Below the pieces are notes generated by a model that saw only the letters and a list, made by a program, of their open reading frames with translations, was not told the DNA's origin and did no database searches. A DNA stretch of 64,000 bases from Dimorphilus gyrociliatus (taxonomy: Eukaryota > Annelida > Polychaeta > Dinophilidae): contig CAJFCJ010000023.1 of the NCBI GenBank assembly GCA_904063045.1, positions 248,001-312,000 on the forward strand. Reading direction: 5' to 3'. Shown piece by piece: positions 26,801 through 36,525 of this stretch. Both the position numbers and the translations under genes were made by a program. Each line of letters begins with the position of its first letter. Positions within the stretch are counted from its first letter, which is position 1.

Positions 26801-28291
26801 GTCAATTTTAGTCACGTGACACGTGCATGAATTTTTTAGTCAGATGTTCTGTGATTGCGGAACATAACATTTGCGTTCTGTAGAATTAATCCTACATTAG
26901 GTAATTAATGTCATTACGTCTATAAAAATACATTAGAATAATACCTTGTCGAATCGTTTTAATCCTAGTATCACGCAGGGTGTAACCTTATCATTAAATT
27001 TACAACTTTTCGTCTTAAAACATAGAATTAAATTAGCAGGATTTCTTATTGTTTATTATCAGAAAAGAAAAAATAATTAGATTGATTAGTTTCTTTAAAA
27101 GCTATAAAGCAAAGAAAAAAGGAAGAGTAAGATGCTAAATATAGTCAAATGGACAAACACTTTGCACGCGTACATTCGCGTAAAGTAAGCAAACGATATT
27201 TTCCTTCTTTTATTTCAATATATCCTATTGAATTTTTTATTAAAAGGCAAAAAATTGAATTTGCTTTTAGAGAGATATAGTTTACTATCAGTCGTTCATT
27301 CATTTATTCTCTCTATCTATTGATATATTTCTCTTCTTGTTTCTTATCCTTCTCTCCGTCTCTCTCTTTTGTTTTTATAGGAATGAATAAATAATTAAAT
27401 AGAAACAATTTATAAGAGTCAAGAGAAACCTAAACAAACATATATAATAAGGTCAAGTGTACTAATAAAGACCGGTAATTGACGCGCTTGATGGCTAAGT
27501 GATTTACATGAAATTGAAGATGATTAACGATTAAAAAAAAGTCCTAAAACAAGAACCATAGTGGATTTTTATTAATTTCTGACCTAATTAAATATCCAGC
27601 CTCTTTTCTAATTGGTATAAAAAAAGAAACTGTTGCGAAAAGCTAACAATTTCTACTCGTTAAAATCGGCCCCGAGCAAATATATCTTCCATAAAGTACA
27701 CCTTTTAATCATTATATGTGTTCTACTTATGGTAGAGTATAGTTTTGCTATTCCGATTAGGTATATATAATTACTGGCAGTAAATAGAACTGTAAATACC
27801 AGTTTAGTCACATGATCTATTTGAACACCGCAATGTAAATTAACATTATGAAGATAATGGGTATCAGATAACACCGATTTTGCTTTAAAAAAAATGTATT
27901 GAATTTTATTTTTGGTTAGTGAGATATTTTTTTATAGAGGGGTTATCTATCGGCTTTGGGAAAAAGCGTGTGAAAGCCGTTGAAATCGTTTACAATGATA
28001 TTTCTTAGTTAATTATAAGCTTAGAAGTGTTGTAAACAACTGTAAATAATATAAGATCTCCTTACTATTCAATATATTCCGTTCAATTGATTTCAAACAA
28101 CAAAAAAAATGGATAAAATCCGATTTTTGTACACTTAACAAAAAATTTTCCTACGATAAAGATAAACGGCAATAGGACGAAGAGAACAATACACGGTATA
28201 TAGGAGTAGAATAAAATACTAAAAACTTACGTTGCTCGGCTGATAGAACAACTAATGCAGCAAATCTCAAAAGAGACAATAAGTAAACCAT
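8820..28291 (-). CDS. Secreted or surface-anchored protein with two tandem DUF7044/DUF7043-type cysteine modules
   Basis: Exons, 5' to 3': 28231-28291, 15753-15933, 14454-14614, 12773-12928, 12553-12665, 11995-12332, 11032-11171, 9878-10012, 9704-9801 and a candidate last exon 8820-8972, giving about 511 residues. All ten join in frame at GT-AG sites. The first 20 residues are a signal peptide (hydrophobic LLRFAALVVLSA). Module 1 (residues 21-224) opens with the hallmark C-x-LP-x4-G-x-W and ends with YKCF. Module 2 (225-461) repeats it as CRFPQWF-x4-W, ending NCL. A short hydrophobic C-terminus (TAFTCLLPIAIYWF) would suit a GPI signal. The family is known as uncharacterised invertebrate extracellular proteins; function is unknown. 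The internal exons are solid. The first exon (12.3 kb away) rests on phase and signal peptide. The last exon is weak: it lacks cysteines and has a poor acceptor. Confidence 0.7.
9704..15933 (-). other. Well-supported exon core of the DUF7044-type gene
   Basis: The eight exons in this span have lengths 181, 161, 156, 113, 338, 140, 135 and 98 bp. The phases of successive junctions (2, 1, 1, 0, 2, 1, 1) all match without a stop. Introns range from 76 to 1525 bp. The longer gaps, such as 9802-9877, 10013-11031 and 12929-14453, are AT-rich and hold no other exon that I can support. They contain a TA tract near 10510, TC-rich stretches near 10200 and 14140-14230, and the TATACAGTATA motif at about 12483. 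Confidence 0.8.
16723..16790. repeat. (TTTC)n, (TC)n and (TATC)n microsatellite cluster
   Basis: Compound pyrimidine-rich simple repeat that produces a spurious Ser/Leu-rich open frame on the plus strand. Confidence 0.9.
21591..21638. repeat. (TA)n tracts around an ACACTGTATA core
   Basis: Two TA runs of about 12 and 20 bp separated by GTACACTG. Similar to the dispersed TATACTGTATA-type motifs elsewhere in the window. Confidence 0.85.
26474..26491. promoter_or_regulatory. Perfect inverted repeat GAGACGCT-AC-AGCGTCTC
   Basis: Two 8-bp arms separated by 2 bp. The core AGCGTCT recurs at several other places between 9.6 and 32.3 kb, so a dimeric binding site is a reasonable reading. No factor is identified. 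Confidence 0.4.
26811..26826. promoter_or_regulatory. Two adjacent CACGTG E-boxes
   Basis: CACGTG at 26813-26818 and again at 26820-26825, separated by one base. The first sits in GTCACGTGAC, the extended site known for USF/TFEB-type bHLH-zip factors. It lies inside the presumed intron, about 1.4 kb downstream of the presumed first exon on the minus strand. Confidence 0.4.
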
Positions 28292-28460
28292 ATCAACTGA
28301 GTCTTCTGCATAAAACCGGAATAATTTTCAAATTCTTTTTAACTTAAACTAAATTGAGAAGAGTTTTTCCTAGACACGTTTACCGACAGCTGTCGTTAGC
28401 ACGACTGCCGCCGTTTTTCGTTTAGCGCATGCGCAGATTTTCGGGCAATCACGTGGCTCC
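28292..28460 (-). promoter_or_regulatory. Probable promoter of the DUF7044-type gene with NRF1-like site
   Basis: GCGCATGCGCA at 28425-28435 matches the palindromic NRF1 consensus and is very unlike the AT-rich surroundings. A CACGTG lies at 28449-28454, and the 28379-28460 stretch is locally G+C-rich. The site is about 135 bp upstream of the ATG of the signal-peptide exon read on the minus strand, a typical distance for a TATA-less promoter. The factor assignment follows from the known motif; use in this organism is inferred. Confidence 0.5.
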
Positions 28461-29582
28461 TCTCTAATTAATGTAGTTTGAGAGGGATTCTCGAAATGAT
28501 GCGAGGATAAGTGGTGACTTGAAAAAAATCTTAAAAGCCCTGAAATGACTTCCTCTATAGGATTCGCAAATCTAAATCTCATTTGGGGAAAAATTGTCAA
28601 TTTTAACGGTTTTTTCTAGTGAAAATCAGCGTCTAATGAAAAAAACTATATTCTTCTTAAGGACTTTACCACCAACTATTTTTGTAGACGCTTAAATTAA
28701 GTTCCGTTAACGAGGTAAATCATAGATTCATTAACTAGACGATGCTTATGAAATTAAGGTGCAGAAAGCTTCGGATATAAACTCCAAGTTAGAGAGAGTA
28801 AACAATCCATGTTCTAAGGTAGCTATATCTATATATTTCCGTGAAAATGAGGAGGATGGAGCGAATACGATGACGGATAAATCATTCTTTCCAAGTCAAT
28901 TTGTTTGAATAGCAAAAAAAGAGTCGGTTGAACAAGAGTGTCGTACAAATAAAATAGTTGCTGAGATATTTAAAAGATAAACATTCTAGTAAAAGGGAAA
29001 TGCCCTTCCCCTTTCTGTCGATAGTTTACCCCCCGATTTTTTCTCACCCTTTTTCTCTATCTCTCTTTTCACACTTCTTATTCATTCTACCATCATTGTT
29101 TACCAATTTCACAGTCACCCTCCTAATTTATATTCGCGGAGATTGCGTAAGTCCAATTAGCCTCAATCATCTGGAATTAGAATTTCCCTTTCTTATTTGG
29201 TTATTAATAAGCGTTTATATAATTTTTTATCTATAAAATAAGCGTTCCTATTAAAAAATAATTTGATCAGGCCCATCTAATCTATTATATGTGTAGAGCA
29301 AATATGGTTTATTTACATAGTCATTCGACTGACGCTCAATTAAAATTACAATCGTTTTTCTTTCAAATATTTTGACCACAACTCATCTTTAACAATAGAA
29401 CGCTAAGAAAGTATCATAGTATATTATTAAGAATTCTTCTTGAGCGGCGTCTAATGTTAATATCAGCTTAAGGAATCACTTTATACAAAAAAAATTCCTT
29501 TTGAAGGAACAATTTAGATAACGAGCTCATTTTCTCGAATTTTGCTTATCATGCAGATAAATCGATCCTTCGTTAGCGACGG

Positions 29583-29951
29583 CTTGAGCCAGAAGCGTCA
29601 CTCAACTGCGAAAATTCGGTTTATAATGGCACACTACACAGTTCTATATCGACTTTATTTTCATTTCATATCATTCTATTTATTTTGTTTTAATGTTGGA
29701 TATTCGCAGGTATACTAAAATATTCCCTCTTTTTCATCTAAATTCACTTAAATAGCTGCACAAATATTTCATATTTCTATTACAAATACACTCATTAAAA
29801 ATGAAAAAGTGGAAAAGAGATACGACGCATCCAAATTGTTGCAATACAATGATAAAGGTAAAATGTAAATAGACTAAACGGGTTAAAGAGAAAGAGATAA
29901 GTAATAACCCAGCGTCTCATCTTGAGCTAGGAGCGTCACTAGACTGTAAAA
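29583..29951 (+). repeat. Direct near-repeat of a 31-bp non-coding element, 338 bp apart
   Basis: Copies at 29583-29613 and 29921-29951 agree at about 25 of 31 positions. Both start CTTGAGC, share the central AGCGTCACT, and continue with ACTG two bases later. The surrounding DNA is not similar, so this is a short conserved element and not a larger segmental duplication. Confidence 0.6.
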
Positions 29952-30470
29952 TCTTTGATAAGCTTGATGATAAGGGTATCTCTCCCCCTTGCCTCTTTCC
30001 AAATCCGGAATATCCTCTATACACAGACAGCGGCTATGATTTTCTTTATTGGAAATGCGCGTAGACGTCTATGTGCAGCTGCAGCTAATATTAGAGAGCC
30101 GTACGAATAATGTATATTTGCAAAGTATAATGCTGCATAGAAACGTCCATATATGCTATAAGCACCGCAATATAATAATACTCGCGATTGTACTCTATAC
30201 AATATCATTCAAAATATATTGCAGAACAGGTAAAAAAAGTGACGCCCATTGACACCCGCGGCGCTTTAACGGGGCTCGTATAAATGTCAATAGACAATAG
30301 CGGTGAAACAAATGAACGAATCCTATCGATACTTCTATGTAGCTTCCGCTGTTGCCATAAGAATTGAACAAACCTAATTATACGGGGAACTGATTACGCA
30401 ATCGTCCTTTTGCTGACTCGTTAATAATTCTTTTTTATAAGTAAGACGAATTGCGAGTCACGTCCTCGCA

Positions 30471-30494
30471 TTAGACGCTATCCGAAGCGTCTAA
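30471..30494. promoter_or_regulatory. Inverted repeat TTAGACGC-8 bp-GCGTCTAA
   Basis: Perfect 8-bp arms flank TATCCGAA. It is a head-to-head pair of the GCGTCTAA motif that recurs in this part of the window. It could be a paired binding site or a small hairpin. Confidence 0.4.
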
Positions 30495-30646
30495 AGCTGA
30501 AACTATTTGGGGTGCGTTTGGACGGACAACTAAAAACTCTCAAAGATGAATTGTACCCGGAAGAGAAGATTTATTTCGATTTCGTAAACAAGTTTTCCAA
30601 AGGGACAGAAGGAAATATCTTTTTAGGCCCAAAAAAAGAGAAAGGG

Positions 30647-30677
30647 AGGGAGGGAGAGAGAGAGAGAGAGAGAGAGA
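30647..30677. repeat. (GA)n microsatellite
   Basis: GGGA copies grading into about 12 GA units. Confidence 0.95.
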
Positions 30678-33110
30678 AGTATTATTGTACAACGGAAAAA
30701 TGAGCGAATAAATATTTGTTGACATGTTCCCGCAACGTCAAACACACGTATAAGACATTATATACATAAACTCAAAAAATAGAAAAGTTTTAAAGTAATC
30801 AACTGGAATTGTTTACACCTTTTTATATTTCATTCATCTTGACTTTTCTTCCGTATATAAATAATTGCCTTATAAGTTATTAATAATAGTATTTGCTTGT
30901 TGTTGTTGTTTTAAAGCTTATTTCATTAACTTTTCTCAACTTTATTACATTCATTTTTCATTTACAACTACGAAAAATGGCAATGCTAACATTAATAACT
31001 TATATAGATGTACAGAATATATTAGTATATATACACATACGTTTACAAACACACCCACAGTTTTATAACTCTATGCAATAGTATTAAAAACTCTTTTTTT
31101 TATTACTACACGTGTTACTCTTTAATTATAGAAAATGACAAAAATGACTCTAAATTGAGTTTTATTGTTTACTTGACTGATGAGATGAAAAAGATAAAAA
31201 ATAAAGTAAGGTTAATCGACTCAAAATTTTTTGACTTATTTTAATACACCACGTGACTTTTCTTTATCCGTCATTATAGAGAATTAACGTCAACTAGGGC
31301 AAAACGATGTGGGAAAGCATCAGTAACATTTTACGTCACACTGGGAAGATAAAGGAAAATTGAAGATTTTCTTTACTGTTCAATTACTCTCTTATATAAT
31401 TTTATTTTCAATTTTTTTGTTACTGCCATCTGCCGAAAAGATTTGACTAGTTAATTTATGTAACTAGTTCGCTCTATCAATCCACCTTGAGAAAGTCAAC
31501 CCGATTGGGATAAATAAAAAATAAACAAAGCATACAACAAGGCTATACGGTATAGAAACATATATTGAAGTTTTCTTAAAACAATTGGACGACAGAAGGC
31601 GCTAGAGTAAAATTTAGAGGATATTTCTTTATACATAATTTTCTTTTCATTACCTTCTTTTTCATCTCAATTAATGAATTGATTGAGTTTGACCTAAATA
31701 TATACTTTTTAACACTTGATAATAAAAGAATAGAATAGGATGAATAACTTTTGAGATAAATATTAATGAACGAATTTGAACAAATGAAATTTATTAGATA
31801 TTAAATAATTGAATGGCAAAAAAAAACTAATAAAAGGAGTGAAAGAAGGAATAAATGAAGGAAAAAAGAAAAAGAAAATGATCGTAAGGGGTATGGGACG
31901 AATAGATGGAGGAAACTGTTCGATTATTCTTGGGAGATAGCACTTAAATGTGTTGTATATAAAACTATTCGCCCATTTTTTTGTAACGCTAAACACCCCA
32001 ATGGAAATAAAGATGCTTATTGTTACCAAGAGTAGGCCAACACTATAGAAAAAATAGACGGCTAATAATCCGATGCAATGATGCAGAAATACGGCTCAGT
32101 AGGCCTATGTAACTAATACATCCACTCGTATTGCCTCGTTTCCGGTAGTCTAAAAGCCAATGTAAAAATATGTATAAATAAAAAAGGAAAGCAACTTATT
32201 GTTAGTAGCCTGGGAAACGGGACGTCCAAAAAGGAAGGGATGTCTCCCCAGGCTCGTTCATTATGCTCTGCTAGGCGTCGAAAAAGAGACGCTGGTAATC
32301 GGGCGCACTTTTCTTTGTGAGTAAACTCAGTCATCGTTACACATGCGGCTAATGCGATTGTATCCTGTTTTTTAACTTGTTTCCTAGCAATAATCAACAG
32401 TAAAACAGTATAAAAGTATTTTTCAACCCTTTTTATTGTGTCACCATGCTTTAATAATTACGTAAGGAGGTTATCCTCAAAATTATCCTCTTTATGAAAA
32501 CGCCAGTTCCGCCATCTCGCGGACACGCTGATTTAACTTATATAGCGTTGTTTTTGACTTTTTCAACCCGAGGATAAATAAGCTAGGGAATTTCGTTATA
32601 CGAGTGAAAAGCTGCAAGCAGAATACAATTAGTCTGCATGTAAAAAGTATCGATATTGTAAATGAACTGTAATGCTCTTATTTTCTCCCAATACCGGTAC
32701 ACAGACTATGCGAATAGTACGGAAAATCTAAGTAACACTTTGAAGAGAGTCGTTCATGTGGAAAGCTGTTGTCGGAAAGATCTGAACAAGTTTTTAGGTA
32801 GACTAGGGAGAAGAAAAGAATCAACGAGTGTTATATATCTAATACAAAGTATATCTCTTTCTACTTCTAATGTAAATACTTAATTAAAATTAACTGTATA
32901 TTTTCATTTTTCATTATTTAAATTCATTAGACATATTAATTAAAGAATGAAGAGGTTTTCATTTTCTTTGGAACAAAACACTCTCTTTTGAACAGTTTAA
33001 ATAAACTTGAACACTGATTCAATTCATTCAAATGATAATACGTAAGTTTTGTTTCTTTAACAATATGTACAACCGATTGGATGAAACTGTATGCAGTAGA
33101 TATATTTTTG

Positions 33111-36100
33111 CTAACAAAGCTCATTTACTCTTAAGCTCTTATAATGATAAATATTACTCTTATTCCATACGTAGAAAGCTGCAACTCCTGCACTTGTTCT
33201 CTTTACTTCGTTCAACGAAATATTCTTTAAAACTTGTTCCGCTTTTGAAATAACATCTGCATTCACCTTTGGTATTTCTATACTTCGTATTTTACTAAAT
33301 AGACCATCGGAACTAACTACGGAAATGTACTTTTGGCAATTTGTCCATTCGCTAGTATTCGATTCGGGTATTCCTAAGATCAATAATGTCGATTTCATAA
33401 CTGCGTGTACAATTTCTGGAGGTTGTCTATATTTTCTAATTTCGCTTATACATCTCGGATCAATCTTTAATATTTTCAATTGAATTCTTTTTATCTTATC
33501 CATCGTTCGTAACATTTCCATTCCAATTGTTATTTCTTTACTTAGTTCTTTCATATATTCTTTACCAGAAGTCATTTTTATAAGTTCTTTTAATAAATCG
33601 TAATTCGTTTCGGCAATTGCCTTTAAAAGGTCTATATAATGCGAAGGAAGGAATAGTTAGTCTACCTTGTATAGATTGATAATCTACTTGATTTGTTCAT
33701 CTTACCTGATTTTAATTTGGCAACGTTTACAGAAGAATCTTTAGCAGTTGAAGGTCTACTTTTATCTGGTATATTTACAGTATTTTTATCGAATAATTGT
33801 CTCGAAACTGAGGATTTAGCGCTAGTTTCTCTTTGCGAAGTATCTCTAGCACTTTTAACTGATCGTGTTTTGGACGAAGGAAACTGTATAAATAAAGGAA
33901 CGAGGTTGTTTTACAAAAGATGAACTTAATTAATCCTTACAGGAGAAGCCGTTTGCAATCTATTTAAAGTAGATTTACTTTTGTCCGCGGTGTTTTTCCT
34001 ACAAGAATCCTTTAAATTCGGCTTCTTTTCAGTCGTTTTTTTTTCCACTAGACTTACCTAAAGAGAGTTTTTATTAATATGTTACTTCTCCTAAAAGAAT
34101 AAGTATGAACATCTTACTTTGTTATTTGTAAAACCAACTTTTTCACCTTCCCTAAACACACCGTCAACTTCATTCATTTCCATAAAATCTGTTACACCAA
34201 GGATTTCATCCATTTTACTTTCCCAATCTTCTTCCCTATTCCTCGGGCTATTCTTTTCGTTGTTGTCGTAATTATTTGATGATTCATCTTTTAGAGAAAA
34301 AGAGTAATAAATAAGTTATAAATCATAAATGTAAGATATGATATATATGAATTTATAAAAGAAGTAATTAATGTTTACCTTCTTTCTTTTTGACTTCTTT
34401 TTCGTCTAATACAAGAAAATAGCAAATGTAAACAGGTAACAGTTGACTTCCGTCAGGCACTTGATCGACAAAAACAGTCAATTTATAAATCCCAGGCGAT
34501 GGAAACTTGATAGAAATTGTTGAATAATCCATTTCGTTTTTGCAGTATGCACAATTATTAATAATATTTTCAGCGCCGTACAAATCCCAATGTAAAAGCT
34601 CTAAATTAAATTTACAAGCTTTTGACTTATAAATTTTAAATTGCGTTGATTTCTTATTAAGTTTTTGAAATGATTGAAAATCCGATTCAGTCCTTAATCC
34701 AAATTCAATAAATTTTTCCTGTATACCAATTTTCCTGTTAAATTCATGTGGAAATTTTATATTCCTTTTCGGTTTAGTTTTACAATTGATAATATATGAA
34801 CAAACTGGATCCATTTCCTTATCAATTTCATCTCTCTTCTTTGCGTAAATGTTTAGGGCGTATTCACCTTCTTGCGGAGCGAATACACGAATACTAGCTC
34901 TACCATTCTCGAAAGTAGACAATAGACTATTTTTTAGGTCTTCCAAACCAATTTGTTGGTTTTCCAATTTAGAAAATATATTGAATATTTTATCATCACC
35001 GTCGAAATTGATCTCGGCATATCCATCTTCATCTGTATCTATCATACCAATTGTTGGCGATATATTTGAGAAATTAAATTTTTCCATATCAGAATTTGGA
35101 CCCAATTCCGTTTTTGCAGTTATTGGGAATGAGTGAATGTTTACATCATCAGTCTTTCTTGTATAATGCAATTCATAGTCGCATGCACTTTTATAGACGC
35201 TCCGTTGTAGAATTTCATCTTTTTCGTTACGAAGGAATATAGCTAATTTATAAATACCACTCTTGGGAAGTCTCAATCGAATAACGACCCTAAATCTGAG
35301 CCTATCTTGGAATAGTGTTACATATGATTGTAGATCAACATTTGGTTCCGCTTTTATTGTAGAATTCTCCCCAGAATTGCTATCATTTAAAAGGCAAATT
35401 TGGTGTCTAAATGAGACTGGAATATCGCTATTTGTCCCTATAAATATCTCTAGTTTTGGATCAGATGTCTCGATAATTCGTTTTGGATGAGAGATAATTG
35501 TTAAGCCAGCGTCGAAGAAAGGTTGCCTAAGACAAACCATTTCCTCAAACTCGTTAAAAGTAACTTTCCTAGCTAAGAGTTGAAATTTTGGATTATCGGG
35601 TAAATGTGTGTAAATAAGCTCCTCCGGATTGGTAAGAAAGTAGTAATCATTGTAATTGTAATATGTTTTATATTCAGCTTTTTCATCAAATTTTTCTTCC
35701 ATCTCCTCCAATGTTCCATCATCATTTATAAGGCACCATGCTTTATCGTATTTAACTCCGTGAGAACAGGCAAATTGTGGATTGCACAGGTACCAATTAT
35801 CTTTGATGCGAACTACATTCCATCTACTTTTAATATATTTATCATCATTCTTTCTATTCGAATCCGTATCTGTTCTAATACGACCTTCGCAAATAAAACA
35901 CTTCAAATTAGCTAAGCTAGAGGAGAGAAAGGAAAAAACCATAAAAAGAGCAAAATAAGGAGCAATCTTAAATAATATAAGCGGCATTAAACTCACCTGC
36001 ATAATCTTTGGAAGACTGTACTATAATCTGTTTCTTCTCTATATAATTGATTGAGATAGTATGATACGGATTTCTCTATTTTATTATCTAACGATAATTC

Positions 36101-36525
36101 GGGTAGTTTTAAAGATGATAACCATCTGAACAATATCCTAACTTTTTTAAGTTCATCAAAACAAACTTTTGTTAAATATTTAACAAGATTCTCTTCTGAT
36201 TTCTCCAAAATATCTTTATCTGTTGTAGAAACTGCAATATTATCAATAACGTCGAAACAGCAGTCTTTTAACACGTCGGTTTTCTTTACTTTTAAAGGGA
36301 ACGGCTGATCTTTATAAATCTATAACAAGGGGGGAAAAAACAATATCTCGTAACGTAAACAGTTAAATAGGAAGAGGAACAAAAATGTTAACAAACATTA
36401 TCTGGATAAATGGTGGCCCATTCTTCATTGGCAATTCGTAGTTTCATATTATCCGGAAATCCCATTAACTCAAATAATGAAGCTTCTCTATCATCGCCCT
36501 GATTTGTTGATTGTTCACTAGCCAT
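33111..36525 (-). CDS. KY/hillarin-type transglutaminase-like pseudoenzyme fused to a dynein-stalk/microtubule-binding-like domain
   Basis: Seven exons: 36397-36525, 35997-36319, 34379-35916, 34118-34287, 33941-34057, 33706-33883 and 33111-33631. All join in phase to 991 residues, starting at the ATG at 36525. Introns are only 57-91 bp. Residues about 59-230 follow the KY transglutaminase-like pattern (KVRILFRWL, DYSTVFQRLC, RWNVVRIKDNWYL). Residues about 230-660 carry the family's following region (YFLTNPEELIYTHLPD, then LLARKVTFNEFEEMV) and beta-rich repeats. The catalytic triad appears lost: no Cys before DYSTVF, Ser181 where His precedes the WN motif, Asn196 for the Asp. A polar linker (about 664-818) leads to residues 819-991, which resemble the end of the dynein heavy-chain stalk and microtubule-binding domain (ISEIRKYRQPPEIV, then VKRTSAGVAAFYVW). 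No signal peptide or membrane span. A cytoskeletal adaptor is inferred. Confidence 0.85.

Larger units (their letters stand above)
15934..28230. other. 12.3 kb gene-free stretch, probably the first intron of the DUF7044-type gene
   Basis: No exon with recognisable protein similarity was found on either strand. Patches of higher complexity and G+C (about 20.8-21.5, 22.2-22.5, 24.9-25.1 and 26.0-27.0 kb) alternate with AT-rich DNA. Features seen: copies of GCGTCTAAT at 21183-21191 and 24987-24995, an inverted repeat at 26474-26491, two adjacent CACGTG E-boxes at 26813-26825, TTTC/TCTA tracts at 16723-16790, and TA tracts near 18731, 19557 and 21595-21640. Its status as an intron depends on the exon at 28231-28291 belonging to the same gene. 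Confidence 0.5.
28461..33110. other. Gene-free interval with recurrent GCGTCT motifs and a duplicated element
   Basis: No exon was recognised. The interval holds GCGTCTAAT at 28629-28637 and 29447-29455, the inverted pair at 30471-30494, a near-duplicate 31-bp element at 29583-29613 and 29921-29951, and a (GA)n tract at 30647-30677. Two short open frames (32113-32397 minus and 32662-32883 plus) have non-repetitive composition but no recognisable product. Confidence 0.5.

Noticed and set aside
32113-32397. Minus-strand 94-codon open frame
   Set aside because: Non-repetitive but unlike any family I know, with no supported splice partners; it also overlaps a GCGTCT-type motif.
32662-32883. Plus-strand ATG frame with a possible GTAGAC donor
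   Set aside because: No partner exon and no recognisable product; evidence too thin for a gene call.
33693-33923. Plus-strand 76-codon open frame
   Set aside because: Antisense of exon 6 of the KY-fusion gene.
34849-35915. Plus-strand open frames inside the KY-fusion gene
   Set aside because: Shadows of the long minus-strand exon.
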